From Avena insularis (Eukaryota; Streptophyta; Magnoliopsida; Poales; Poaceae), in contig CM042686.1 of assembly GCA_023614405.1 (NCBI GenBank), forward strand, positions 468,566,740 to 468,630,739: a stretch of 64,000 bases of DNA. Reading direction: 5' to 3'. The position numbers and the translations under genes were made by a program. Below the pieces are notes generated by a model that was not told the origin of the DNA, searched no databases, and was given only the letters and a program-made list of their open reading frames with translations. This document shows, piece by piece, positions 42,217 to 55,800 of the stretch (its first letter is position 1; every line of letters starts with the position of its first letter).

Positions 42217-45200
42217 TGTCACATCCCAAGATTTTCCAAATCTTGTAATGTGAAAAATAAAATAAACAAAATAAATTTTGTTGAAAATCAGGGTGAAAAG
42301 AAACTTTTGTTTCTAAAAGGAGACTTGAAATCCCATCTTGAACAAACTTTGGTAGAAGTTTGAATTCAACAAAAATCCAAATCAAGGGAAATGCATTCCT
42401 CAATGAATGTATCTGGAAATTTGAACACTAGGAAAGTAAATCAAAATCCCTAAGCCCTAATGGAAGGAAATCATTTTCCAAAGTATCTACCAATCTATGG
42501 ATTTGATCCATACCAAATTTGATCAACAAATAATCACAAAGGATCAAGAAAAGACCATAGAGATTGGTTTCACTTAGTTTGGAACCATAGACAAAACTTT
42601 ATGAATATAATAAGATAAGGAAATTGAATTTCCAAAGCTAATAAAGCCCTCTTCTAAAATCCATACCAATTGGTGAACAAATAATCCTAAAGGGATTAAA
42701 AAGATAAACATTTAATAAAGCCAAATTAATTTTGGCCAAGCTTTTATAATAAAATATTTTGTTTTGATAAAATGAGTAAAGGATTTATTTAAATAAAATA
42801 ATAAGGATTTAAATATCCAATTTTATTTAAGTAAAGGCTTTTCCCATTTTAAATAAACACTAAAACTTATTTATTTTAAATAAGTTTTCCAAGTATTTTG
42901 ATTTCTCAAAATAAAACCTACTAAAGTGTTTTGGTTTTATTTTGGATTTCAAAATAAAGTTTTTAAATAAACAAATCCTATATGGATTATTAACTAAGGT
43001 CCATTTATTTAATTATTAATGGAACCTAAAATAAAAGGTTATTTTGTTAATACAAGATTTCCAAATATCCTTATTTTCAAATAAAACCTACTGGTTTGGT
43101 TTTGAAAGTATTTGGATTTCAAATGGAAATTTTATTAACTAAATCAAACCCTATTTTATTAAATAACTAAAGATCCATTTTATTTAATTATTAAATGGAT
43201 CCTAAAAATTAATAAAAATATTAAATTATTTTGAGATTTGGATTATGTTGCTAAACAAAACCAAATTCAAAGTACAAAGTTGAGTGATTGTTTGAATTGT
43301 TTGAATTTGTTTGATTGTTGATGGAATGTTTGAATAAATTGTTTGGAAATTCAAAACAGAAAAGAATTAGAAAAGGAAAAAGAAATCAGACAGAAAAAAA
43401 AATAGAGCAGCCCACCTTTTGGCCCAACTAGCCCAACAGCAGCCCAGTCCAGCCCACCTTCTTTTCCCCGAAGCATTCTTTTCTCACCCAGATTCTGACC
43501 CGCAAAGACAATGACTGGTGGACCCAAACCCCTCTCCTTTTCTATCACTGACGAGACGACCCCACCTCCTCTTATTTTTTTCCCCCGAACCGTTTTCTTC
43601 ACCGCGAAAGAAACCCGCACTGAGGCTGACAAGTGGACCCCGTTCCCTTCCCCTTTCCCACTGACCAGAGGACCCCACCGCCACCTCCTTCTTCTTCCCC
43701 GCGCGACCCTGTCTCCCCCAGACTTCGCTTCCGTTGCTGCCATTCAAGCCGCGATCAATTCGCAGTAAAGCCGTGCATTAAACCTCGCAGCGATCATGCC
43801 CATTTAAACGCCAGGGCATCCTCTCTCGTTCCCCTCTGTCTCCTCCCCCAAGATCGCCTCCAGGCCGCCCCAATTTCTCTCTGTACCACTGCTACTCTCC
43901 GCGACCCTCATGGCGATTCCGGCCAATAGCGTTACCCGAGCCTCCTGGCGCTAGCAGCTTCCCTCTCGGTAGCATCGCGGTGCATCAAACTTCGCCGCGA
44001 GTGCCTGCCGAGCTTCGCCAACGACGACGACCACCGTCGCCACCGTCTGCCTCCGCTCCGACGAACCCCACCGGTGAGACCAGACTTCCCCTTCACCTCC
44101 CTGTGATGCACACATGATCGCCTCCATCTTGCAAACCTAACGGTACAATCTGCTGGTCTTAGGGCGTCCTCTATCCTCATCATCGACCGTGGACAGAGCC
44201 GTCTGTCGCCGTCCTCTACTCCGGCGAGGAATCACGACTGAACCAGTGCGCCCCTCGACGAGATACGGCCACGTTGAGCTTCCCCAACCGTCTGCGAACT
44301 CGGTGAGCCTCCCCTTTTCCTCTCTCGCTTCCTGCACCGCCGGCAACGCCACCGCCAGACCGCTCCGCCGCCGGTAGCCACCGTAGCGCCGCTCCTTTTA
44401 GGTCAAACGCGCAGCGACCGTTAGATGCAGATCCATCGGCTACGATAGTTTCACTTAACGCCGAAGAGGTACGCTACCTAAGCCACACGATCTGACTTGA
44501 TCCAACGGCTGCAGCTGTGCGATCCGAGCGAAGCGGTACTGACGAATCAGAACGTGCCGCGTGTCCCGCTGATGATTTAAAACAGATTTGAAAACAGATT
44601 TATTTGCAAACTTCAAACCCTTGTATCTTTGAATCCACACGTCCAAAAATTACAAATTTTATGTCGTTGGATTCAGGAGAACAAGCCCTAACGAACCCTG
44701 CCGTTAGTTTAGCAAATAGTATTTGTTAGATTGGTTGATTATGCAGAAACATTTGATTGCTTGTTTAGATTAGAAAAATTGTTTAAAAATTAATTTAAGG
44801 TTAAAACCTTTGCAAAATGGTTTGTTGTGACCTTACTGACCCTAGGAACCAACCTATGTCTTGGAAAATGATTTTTGTAAAGGTTTAGAATGGATTAATT
44901 AGTTTAGTCCATTTCTAGCCAAACAAAACTATTGTTTTGTTTATGAAAATGTTTTTGTAAAGAAAACTTTGAGAAAATGGTTTAGACCAAACCTACTGAC
45001 CCAAACACCAAGTTTTGCAATAGCAACTCATTTGGTGAACCCTATAGGTTAGTGCCTTAGTAAAAATATTTCTACACCACATAGAATGACACTTTGTTTT
45101 GAAAATGGTTTTATAGTGAAACCTTTTGCAAATGACTTAGCCACTTTACAAAATGACCAATAGGTGTGCCCAAATGTCTATGACCCACTAGGAACCACTT

Positions 45201-46754
45201 TTTCAAACAAAACAAAGCTCGGCATGCTTGCATGCATTTCTTTGACTTTGTCATTTTTTTTGTGTTGTTTTGCTTGATTGGTAGATTGAGTTTGTGCCTT
45301 GCTTGATTGATTTGTAGTGACTTGAAGAGTGTGATTGTTGCAAGGACAAGGAGTGAACCTACACCCTCTACCAAAAAGGCAAGTGATGCTTCATATCTTT
45401 TGTCCCATTATTTTCACTATGCATTAGTGTTTTTGCTAAGTAAAACTTGCATGGATTTTTTTTTGCTAAGTATAGACCTTGCTATAGTAGCACCTAGTAG
45501 ATGAAACCTTAGTGGAAATCTTCCTAAGTTAAGAATCCTATTACTATCAAGCTTAGCCTAGCTAATAGAAAACATGGGTGGAAAATATATTCATACTATG
45601 AAAAATCTCTAAGTCTGAGGACTTATGTTTTGTTTAATAAAACAACTAAATTAATGAATCACCTGGGTGGAATGGGACTTGCTTGGTGGTTTTTGGTTGA
45701 GTGGTTCACAAGGCCCATGTTTATGGTTTACCTTAGTGTATCTCACTTGTGGATGGCCACCCAGGAAACAAAGAGATTTGAGATGTCAAATGTTGAGAAG
45801 CTTCAAGTGCAACCACTTGGCAATATGGGCTCTGCCATGATCATATAGGTTGCAAGAACTTAGCCATATGGACAGTTGGTGGTAGTGTTTGATAGGTTGG
45901 AACACGTCCATGATGGTCTAAGGAAAAGCTTCTGAAGGATCTTGTCTTGGGAAACCAAGTCTTGTGGGGAAAGTGCACCACCTCTGCAGAGTGTAAAACC
46001 TAAGTACTTAGCCATGTCTCTGGTAAAGGACAATTTGAGCATCAAGACATGGAAGCAATCAAGAATCTCATCATTCCAATTTCTAAAGTAAAACTTGTGG
46101 GTGAACAAGGGTTGTGTGAATTCTTCAATCTTTGATGGAGAGATGGCTTGGTACAAGGATCTTGAAATCTTAGATTGGGAAAAATGATTTTGCCAAGCAC
46201 TTCAGTCATTGATTGGTAGATGCCTTGGAAAGGATCTTCAGTCTTTGATTGATAGATGTCTTGGGAAAGTTTTTGCCAAAAAAAAACTTAGTATTTTCAA
46301 AATGATAGGGAAAAATCTATTTTGAGCAATGCAAGCCTCAACTCCACTTAGCCAAATGCATATAGATGATAGACTCCACTATACTACCAAAGTATCACTT
46401 GCCAATACAATTCAAATGTATTGACCCTTGTGGCTTTAACTTGTAATGTTGCAGGTTTGATTGATTTTAGTGAAGATTGATTGATTAGGATTACAAAGTC
46501 TACAACCAACATCTGCCTGTCGCACTTTGAAGATGAAGGACCCCATGCTTATAGTTATTCCGCTGCAATGTATTGTAATAGCCTAATGAGCTATGTATTG
46601 ATGTAATAAAATTATGTTATTCCTGGTTGTAAAGTAATATTATGACCTTTGTTTCTTGATATTACATCTAAACTGTGGATGCTAGCTATTGATCCAGGGA
46701 CTAGCATTGTAAACACAGGGGGGCTCAATCTTATTAAAGGTTGGGGACCCTACA
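42217..46754 (+). repeat. LTR3, full length (4,538 bp)
   Basis: The right-hand LTR runs from TGTCACATCC to CCCTACA and is followed by the TGTGT target duplication and resumed satellite. It is almost identical to LTR2 except for clustered differences in the GC-rich island (about 43560-43625, 43890-44020 and 44360-44600). It has the same AT/GC/AT zoning and terminal AATAAAA box. Confidence 0.93.
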
Positions 46755-46759
46755 TGTGT
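46755..46759 (+). repeat. Target site duplication, right copy (TGTGT)
   Basis: These five bases match 34114-34118 exactly. The next bases, GTTCTTGTTATTAAC, continue the subunit interrupted at 34118. Confidence 0.9.
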
Positions 46760-49700
46760 GTTCTTGTTATTAACAACAACCAGAGTCATTGCATGTGTGT
46801 TATTTTCACATACCACATATGGATCCACCAGTGTCATTGCATGTGTGTTCTTTTCACAATCCACCTATGGATCCACCAGTGTCATTGCATGTGTGCTCTT
46901 TTTACTAACAACAACCAGAGTCATTGCATGTGTGTTCTCTTCAGAGTCCACACATGGATCCACCTGTATCATTCCAAGTGTGTTCTTTTTACTAATAACA
47001 ACTAGAGTCATTGAAATGTGTGTTCTCTTCAGCGACCACACATGGATCCACAAGTGTCATTGCATGTGTGTTCTTTTTACTAACAACAGTCAGAGTCATT
47101 GCATGTGTGTTCTTTTCGCATACCACATATGGATCCACTAGTGTCATTGCATGTGTGCTCTTTTCACAATCCACCTATGGATCCACCAGTGTCATTGCAT
47201 GTGTGTTCTTTTTACTAACAACAACCAGAGTCATTGCATGTTTGTTCTTTTCACATACCACATATGGATTCACCAGTGTCATTGCATGTGTGCTCTTTTT
47301 ACTAACTACAACCAGAGTCATTGCATGTGTGAGCTCTTCAGAGAACACACATGGATCCACCAGTGTCATTGCATGTGTGTTCTTTTTACTAACAACAACC
47401 AGTGTCATTGAAATGTGTGTTCTCTTCAGAGACCACACATGTATCCACTAGTGTCATTACATGTGTGTTCTTGTTACTAACAACAACTAGAGTCGTTGCA
47501 TGTGTGTTCTTTTCACATAGCACATATGGATCCACCAGTGTCATTGCATGTGTGTTATTTTCACAATCCACCTATGGATCCACTAGTGTCATTGCATGTG
47601 TGCTCTTTTTACTAACAACAACCAGAGTCATTGCATGTGTGTTCTCATGAAAGACCACACATGGATCCACCAGTGTCATTGCATGTGTGTTCTTTTTACT
47701 AATAACAACCAGAGTCATTGAAATGTGTGTCCTCGTCAGCGACCACACATGGATCCACCAATGTCATTGCATGTGTGTTCTTTTTACTAACACCAACTAG
47801 AGTCATTGCATGTGTGTTCTTTTCACATACCACATATGTTTCCTCCAGTGTCATTGCATGTGTGCTCTTTTCACAATCCACCTATGGATCCACCAGTGTC
47901 ATTGCATGTGTGTTCTTTTCACATACCACATATGGATCAACCAGTGTCATTGAAATGTGTGTTCTCTTCAGAGACCACACATGGATCCACCAGTGTCATT
48001 GCATGTGTGTTCTTTTTACTAACCACAACTGGATTCATTGCGTGTGTGTTCTTTTCACATACCACAAATGGATCCACCAGTGTCATTGCATGTGTGCTCT
48101 TTTCACAATCCACCTATGGATCCACCAGCGTCATTGCATGTGTGTTCTTTTTACTAACAACAACCAGATTCATTGCATGTATGTTCTTTTCACATACCAC
48201 ATATGGACCCACTAGTGTCATTGCATGTGTGCTCTTTTCACAATCCACCTATGGATCCACCAGTATCATTGCATGTGTGTTCTTTTACTAACAACAACCA
48301 GAGTCATTGCATGTGTGTTCTTTTCACATACCACATATGGATCCACTAGTGTCATTGCATGTGTGTTCTTTTCACAATCCACCTATGGATCCATCAGTGT
48401 CATTGCATGTGTGCTCTTTTTACTAACAACAACCAGAGTCATTGAATGTGTGTTCTCTTCAGAGACCACACATGGATCCACTAGTGTCATTGCATATGTG
48501 TTCTTTTTACTAACAACCAGTGTCATTGAAATGTTTGTTCTCTTCAGAGACCACACATGGATCTACCAGTGTCATTGCATGTGTGTTCTTGTTACTAACA
48601 ACAACCAGAGTCATTGCATGTGTGTTCTTTTCACATACCACATATGGATCCACTAGTGTCATTGCATGTGTGTTCTTTTCACAATCCACCTATGGATCCA
48701 CCAGTGTCATTGCATGTGTGCTCTTTTTACTAACAACAACCAGAGTCATTGCATATGTGTTCTCTTCAGAGACCACACAGGGATCCACCCGTGTCATTGC
48801 ATGTGTGTTCTTTTTACTAACAACAACCAGAGTCATTGAAATGTGTGTTCTCTTTAGAGACCACACATGGATCCACCAGTGTCATTGTATGTGTGTTCTT
48901 TTTACTAACAACAACTATTGTCATTGCATGTGTGTTCCTTTCACATACCACATATGGATCCACCAGTGTCATTGCATGTGTTCTCTTTTCACAATCCACC
49001 TATGGATCCACCAGTGTCATTGCATGTGTGTGTTTTTTTACTAACAACAACCAGAGTCATTGCATGTGTGTTCTTTTCACATACCACATATGGATCCACT
49101 AGTGTCATTACATGTGTGTTCTTTTCACAATCCTCCTCTAGATCCACCAGTGTCATTGCATGTGTGCTCATTTTACTAACTACAACCAGAGTCATTGGCT
49201 GTGTGTTCTCTTCAGACACCACACATGGATCCAGCAGTGTCATTGCATGTGTGTTATTTTTACTAACAACAACCAGTGTCATTGAAATGTTTGTTCTCTT
49301 CAGAGACCACACATGGATCTACTAGTGTCATTGCATGTGTGTTCTTATTACTAACAACAACCAGAGTCATTGCATGTGTGTTATTTTCACATACCACATA
49401 TGGATCCACCAGTGTCATTGCATGTGTGTTCTTTTCACAATCCACCTATGGATCCACTAGTGTCATTGCATGTGTGCTCTTTTTACTAACAACAACCAGT
49501 GTCATTGAAATGTGTGTTCTCTTCAGAGACCACACATGGATCCACCAGTGTCATTACATTTGTGTTCTTGTTACTAACAACAACCAGAGTCATTGCATGT
49601 GTGTTCTTTTCACATACCACATATGGATCCACCAGTGTCATTGCATGTGTGTTATTTTCACAATCCACCTATGGATCCACCAGTGTCATTGCATGTGTGC

Positions 49701-50509
49701 TCTTTTTACTAACAACAACCAGAGTCATTGAAATGTGTGTTCTCTTCAGCGACCACACATGGATCCACCAGTGTCATTGCATGTGTGTTCTTTTTACTAA
49801 CACCAACTAGAGTCATTGCATGTGTGTTCTTTTCACATACCACATCTAATTCCACCAGTGTCATTGCATGTGTGCTCTTTTCACAATCCACCTATGGATC
49901 CACCAGTGTCATTGCATGTGTGTTCTTTTCACATACCACACATGGATCAACTAGTGTCATTGAAATGTGTGTTCTCTTCAGAGACCACACATGGATCCAC
50001 TAGTGTCATTGCATGTGTGTTCTTTTTACTAACCACAAATGGAGTCATTGCGTGTGTGTTCATTTCACCTACCACAAATGGATCCACCAGTGTCATTGCA
50101 TGTGTGCTCTTTTCACAATCCACCTATGGATCCACCAGCGTCATTGCATGTGTGTTCTTTTTACTAACAACAACTAGAGTCATTGCATATGTGTTATTTT
50201 CACATACCACATATGGACCCACCAGTGTCATTGCATGTGTGCTCTTTTCACAATCCACCTATGGATCCACCAGTGTCATTGCATGTGTGTTCTTTTTACT
50301 AACAACAACCAGAGTCATTGCATGTGTGTTCTTTTCACATACCACATATGGATCCACTCGTGTCATTGCATGTGTGTTCTTTTCACAATCTACCTATGGA
50401 TCCTTCAGTGTCATTGCATGTGTGCTCTTTTTACTAACAACAACCAGAGTCATTGGATGTGTGTTCTCTTCAGATACCACACATGGATCCACCAGTGTCA
50501 TTGCATGTG

Positions 50510-52830
50510 TGTTCTTTTTAGTAACAACAACCAGTGTCATTGAAATGTTTGTTCTCTTCAGAGACCACACATGGATCTACCAGTGTCATTGCATGTGTGT
50601 TCTTGTTACTAACAACAACCAGAGTCATTGCATGTGTGTTCTTTTCACAGTCCACCTATGGATCCACCAGTGTCATTGCATGTGTGCAATTTTTACTAAC
50701 AACAACTAGAATCATTGCATATGTGTTCTCTTCAGAGAACACACATGGATCCACCTGTGTCATTGCATGTGTGTTCTTTTTACTAACAACAACCAGAGTC
50801 ATTGTAATGTGTGTTCTCTTTAGAGACCACACATGGATCCACCAGTGTCATTGCATGTGTGTTCTTTTTACTAACAACAACCAGTGTCATTGCATGTGTG
50901 TTCTTTTCACATACCACATATGGATCCACCAGTGTCATTGCATGTTTTATCTTTTCACAATCCACCTATGGATCCACCAGTGTCATTGCATGTGTGCTCT
51001 TTTTACTAACAACAACCAGAGTCATTGCATATGTGTTCTCTTCAGAGACCGCACAGGGATCCACCTGTGTCATTGCATGTGTGTTCTTTTTACTAACAAC
51101 AACCAGAGTCATTAAAATGTGTGTTCTCTTTAGAGACCACACATGGATTCACCAGTGTCATTGCATGTGTGTTCTTTTTACTAACAACAACCAGTGTCAT
51201 TGCATGTGTGTTCCTTTCACATACAACATATGGATCCACTAGTGTAATTGCATGTGTTCTCTTTTCACAATCCACCTATGGATCCACCAGTGTCATTGCA
51301 TGTGTGTGTTCTTTTTACTAACAACAACCAGAGTCATTGCATGTGTGTTCTTTTCACATACCACATATGGATCCACCAGTGTCATTGCATGTGTGCTCTT
51401 TTCACAATCCACCTATGGATCCACCAGTGTCATTGCATGTGTGTTCTTTTTACTAATAACAACCAGAGTCATTGCTTGTGTGTTCTTTTCACATACCACA
51501 TATGGATCCACTAGTGTCATTGCATGTGTGTTCTTTTCACAATCCACCTCTAGATCCACTAGTGTCATTGCATGTGTGCTCTTTTTACTAACTACAACCA
51601 GAGTCATTGCATGTGTGTTCTCTTCAGAGACCACACATGGATCCACCAGTGTCATTGCATGTGTGTTCTTTTTAGTAACAACAACCAGTGTCATTGAAAT
51701 GTTTGTTCTCTTCAGAGACCACACATGGATCTACCAGTGTCATTGCATGTGTGTTCTTGTTACTAACAACAACCAGCGTCATTGCATGTGTGTTATTTTC
51801 ACAGTCCACCTATGGATCCACCAGTGTCATTGCATGTGTGTAATTTTTACTAACAACAACTAGAATCATTGCATATGTGTTCTCTTCAGAGAACACACAT
51901 GGATCCACCTGTGTCATTGCATGTGTGTTCTTTTTACTAACAACAACCAGAGTCATTGTAATGTGTGTTCTCTTTAGAGACCACACATGGATCCACCAGT
52001 GTCATTGCATGTGTGTTCTTTTTACTAACAACAACCAGTGTCATTGCATGTGTGTTCTTTTCACATACCACATATGGATCCACCAGTGTCATTGCATGTG
52101 TTATCTTTTCACAATCCACCTATGGATCCACCAGTGTCATTGCATGTGTGCTCTTTTTACTAACAACAACCAGAGTCATTGCATATGTGTTCTCTTCAGA
52201 GACCGCACAGGGATCCACCTGTGTCATTGCATGTGTGTTCTTTTTACTAACAACAACCAGAGTCATTGAAATGTGTGTTCTCTTTAGAGACCACACATGG
52301 ATTCACCAGTGTCATTGCATGTGTGTTCTTTTTACTAACAACAACCAGTGTCATTGCATGTGTGTTCCTTTCACATACAACATATGGATCCACTAGTGTA
52401 ATTGCATGTGTTCTCTTTTCACAATCCACCTATGGATCCACCAGTGTCATTGCATGTGTGTGTTCTTTTTACTAACAACAACCAGAGTCATTGCATGTGT
52501 GTTCTTTTCACATACCACATATGGATCCACCAGTGTCATTGCATGTGTGCTCTTTTCACAATCCACCTATGGATCCACCAGTGTCATTGCATGTGTGTTC
52601 TTTTTACTAACAACAACCAGAGTCATTGCTTGTGTGTTCTTTTCACATACCACATATGGATCCACTAGTGTCATTGCATGTGTGTTCTTTTCACAATCCA
52701 CCTCTAGATCCACTAGTGTCATTGCATGTGTGCTCTTTTTACTAACTACAACCAGAGTCATTGCATGTGTGTTCTCTTCAGAGACCACACATGGATCCAC
52801 CAGTGTCATTGCATGTGTGTTCTTTTTACT
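50510..52830 (+). repeat. 1,154-bp tandem duplication in the right array
   Basis: Blocks match at a constant offset of 1,154 bases. Examples are CCGCACAGGGATCCACC near 51049 and 52203, CACATACAACATATGG near 51219 and 52373, and TGTGTGTGTTC near 51300 and 52454. The copies differ at only a few bases. Edges are approximate. Confidence 0.8.
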
Positions 52831-55800
52831 AACAACAACCAATGTCCTTGAAATGTGTGTTATCTTTAGAGACCACACATGGAGCCACCAGTGTCATTGC
52901 ATGTGTGTTCTTGTTACTAACAACAATCATAGTTATTGCATGTGTGTTCTGTTCACATACCACATATGGATCCACCAGTGTCATTGCATGTGTGTTCTTT
53001 TCAAAATCCACCAATCGATCCACGAGTGTTATTGCATGCGTGCTCTTTTTACTAAGAACAACCAGAGTCATTGCATGTGTGTTCTCTTCAGAGACCACAC
53101 ATGGATCCACCAGTGTCATTGCATGTGTGTTCTTTTCACATACCACATATGGATCAACCAGTGTCATTGAAATGTGTGTTCTCTTCAGAGACCAAACATG
53201 GATCCACCAGTGTCATTGCATGTGTGTTCTTTTTACTAACCACAACTGGAGTCATTGCGTGTGTGTTCTTTTCACATACCACAAATGGATCCACGAGTGT
53301 CATTGCATGTGTGCTCTTTTCACAATCCACCTATGGATCCACCAGCGTCATTGCATGTGTGTTCTTTTTACTAACAGCAACCAGAGTCATTGCATGTATG
53401 TTCTTTCACATACCACATATGGACCCACCAGTGTCATTGCATGTGTGCTCTTTTCACAATCCACCTATGGATCCACCAGTGTCATTGCATGTGTGTTCTT
53501 TTTACTAACAACAACCCGAGTCATTGCATGTGTGTTCTTTTCACATACCACATATGGATCCACTAGTGTCATTGCATATGTGTTCTTTTTACTAACAACA
53601 ACCAGTGTCATTGAAATGTTTGTTCTCTTCAGAGACCACACATGGATCTACCAGTGTCATTGCATGTGTGTTCTTGTTACTAACAACAACCAGAGTCATT
53701 GCATGTGTGTTCTTTTCACATACCACATATCGATCAACTAGTGTCATTGCATGTGTGTTCTTTTCACAATCCACCTATGGATCCACCAGTGTCATTGCAT
53801 GTGTGCTCTTTTTACTAACAACAACCAGAGTCATTGCATATGTGTTCTCTTCAGAGACCACACAGGGATCCACCTGTGTCATTGCATGTGTGTTCTTTTT
53901 ACTAACAACAACCAGAGTCATTGAAATGCGTGTTCTCTTTAGCGACCACACATGGATCCACAAGTGTCATTGCATGTCTGTTCTTTTTACTAACAACAAC
54001 CAGAGTCATTGCATGTGTGTTCTTTTCGCATACCACATATGGATCCACCAGTGTCATTGCATGTGTGCTCTTTTCACAATCCACCTATGGATCCACCAGT
54101 GTCATTGCATGTGTGTTCGTTTTACTAACAACAACCAGAGTCATTGCATGTGTGTTCTTTTCACATACCACATATGGATCCACCCGTGTCATTGGATGTG
54201 TGTTCTTTTCAGAATCCACCTCTGGATCCACCGGTGTCATTGCATGTGTACTCTTTTTACTAACTACAACCAGAGTCATTCCATGTGTGTGCTCTTCAGA
54301 GACCACACATGGATCCACCAGTGTCATTGCATATGTGTTTTTTTACTAACAACAACCAGTGTCATTGAAATGTGTGTTCTCTTCAGAGACCACACATGGA
54401 TCCACCAGTGTCATTACATGTGTGTTCTTGTTACTAACAACAACCAGAGTCATTGCATGTGTGTTCTTTTCACATAGCACATATGGATCCACCAGTGTCA
54501 TTGCATGTGTGTTATTTTCACAATCCACCTATGGATCCACCAATGTCATTGCATGTGTGCTCTTTTTACTAACAACAACTAGAGTCATTGAAATGTGTGT
54601 TCTCTTCAGCGACCACACATGGATCCACCAGTGTCATTGCATGTGTGTTCTTTTTACTAACACCAACTAGAGTCATTGCATGTGTGTTCTTTTCACATAC
54701 CACATATGATTCCACCAGTGTCATTGCATGTGTGCTCTTTTCACAATCCACCTATGGATCCACCAGTGTCATTGAATGTGTGTTCTTTTCACATACCACA
54801 CATGGATCAACCAGTGTCATTGAAATGTGTGTTCTCTTCAGAGACCACACATGGATCAACTAGTGTCATTGCATGTGTGTTCTTTTTACTAACCACAACT
54901 GGAGTCATTGCGAGTGTGTTCATTTCACATACCGCAAATGGATCCACCAGTGTCATTGCATGTGTGCTCTTTTCACAATCCACCAATGGATCCACCAGCG
55001 TCATTGCATGTGTGTCCTTTTTACTAACAACAACCAGAGTCATTGCATTGTGTTCTTTTCACATACCACATATGGACCCACCAGTGTCATTGCATGTGTG
55101 CTCTTTTCACAATCCACCTATGGATCCACCAGTGTCATTGCATGTGTGTTCTTTTTACTAACAACAACCAGAGTCATTGCATGTGTGTTCTTTTCACATA
55201 CCACATATGGATCCACTAGTGTCATTGCATGTGTGTTCTTTTCACAATCCACCTATCGATCCACCAGTGTCATTGCATGTGTGCTCTTTTTACTAACAAC
55301 AACCAGAGTCATTGGATGTGTGTTCTCTTCAGAGACCACACATGGATCCACCAGTGTCATTGCATGTGTGTTCTTTTTAGTAACAACAACCAGTGTCATT
55401 GAAATGTTTGTTCTCTTCAGAGACGACACATGGATCTACCAGTGCCATTGCATGTGTGTTCTTGTTACTAACAATAACCAGAGTCATTGCATGTGTGTTC
55501 TTTTCACATACCACATATGGATCCACCAGTGTCATTGCATGTGTATTCTTTTCACAGTCCACCTATGGATCCACCAGTGTCATTGCATGTGTGATCTTTT
55601 TACTAACACAACCAGAGTCATTGCATATGTGTTCTCTTCAGAGACCACACATGGATCCACCTGTGTCATTGCACGTGTGTTCTTTTTACTAACAACAACC
55701 AGAGTCTTTGAAATGTGTGTTCTCTTTAGAGACCACACATGGATCCACCAGTGTCATTGCATGTGTGTTCCTTTTACTAACAACAACCAGTGTCATTGCA

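Larger units (their letters stand above)
34119..46754 (+). mobile_element. Composite non-autonomous LTR retrotransposon: three LTRs, two internal domains
   Basis: The 12.6-kb insertion has the order LTR1 (34119-34499, internally deleted), internal 1 (34500-36096), LTR2 (36097-40616), internal 2 (40617-42216) and LTR3 (42217-46754). All LTRs begin TGTCACATCCC and end CCCTACA. Both internal domains start with a primer site matching initiator-Met tRNA and end with a purine-rich tract. One 5-bp duplication flanks the whole unit, so it behaves as one insertion. No protease, reverse transcriptase, RNase H or integrase is present. LTRs of 4.5 kb around a 1.6-kb internal domain resemble the large non-autonomous derivatives (LARD-like) known from cereals. 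The two-knuckle gag and the GGGACGAGATTTC block near the 3' end suggest Ty3/gypsy ancestry, which is an inference. I do not assign a family name. Confidence 0.9.

Noticed and set aside
34119..46754. Two independent insertions of the retrotransposon side by side
   Set aside because: There is no target duplication between the units; they share LTR2, and only the outermost ends carry TGTGT.
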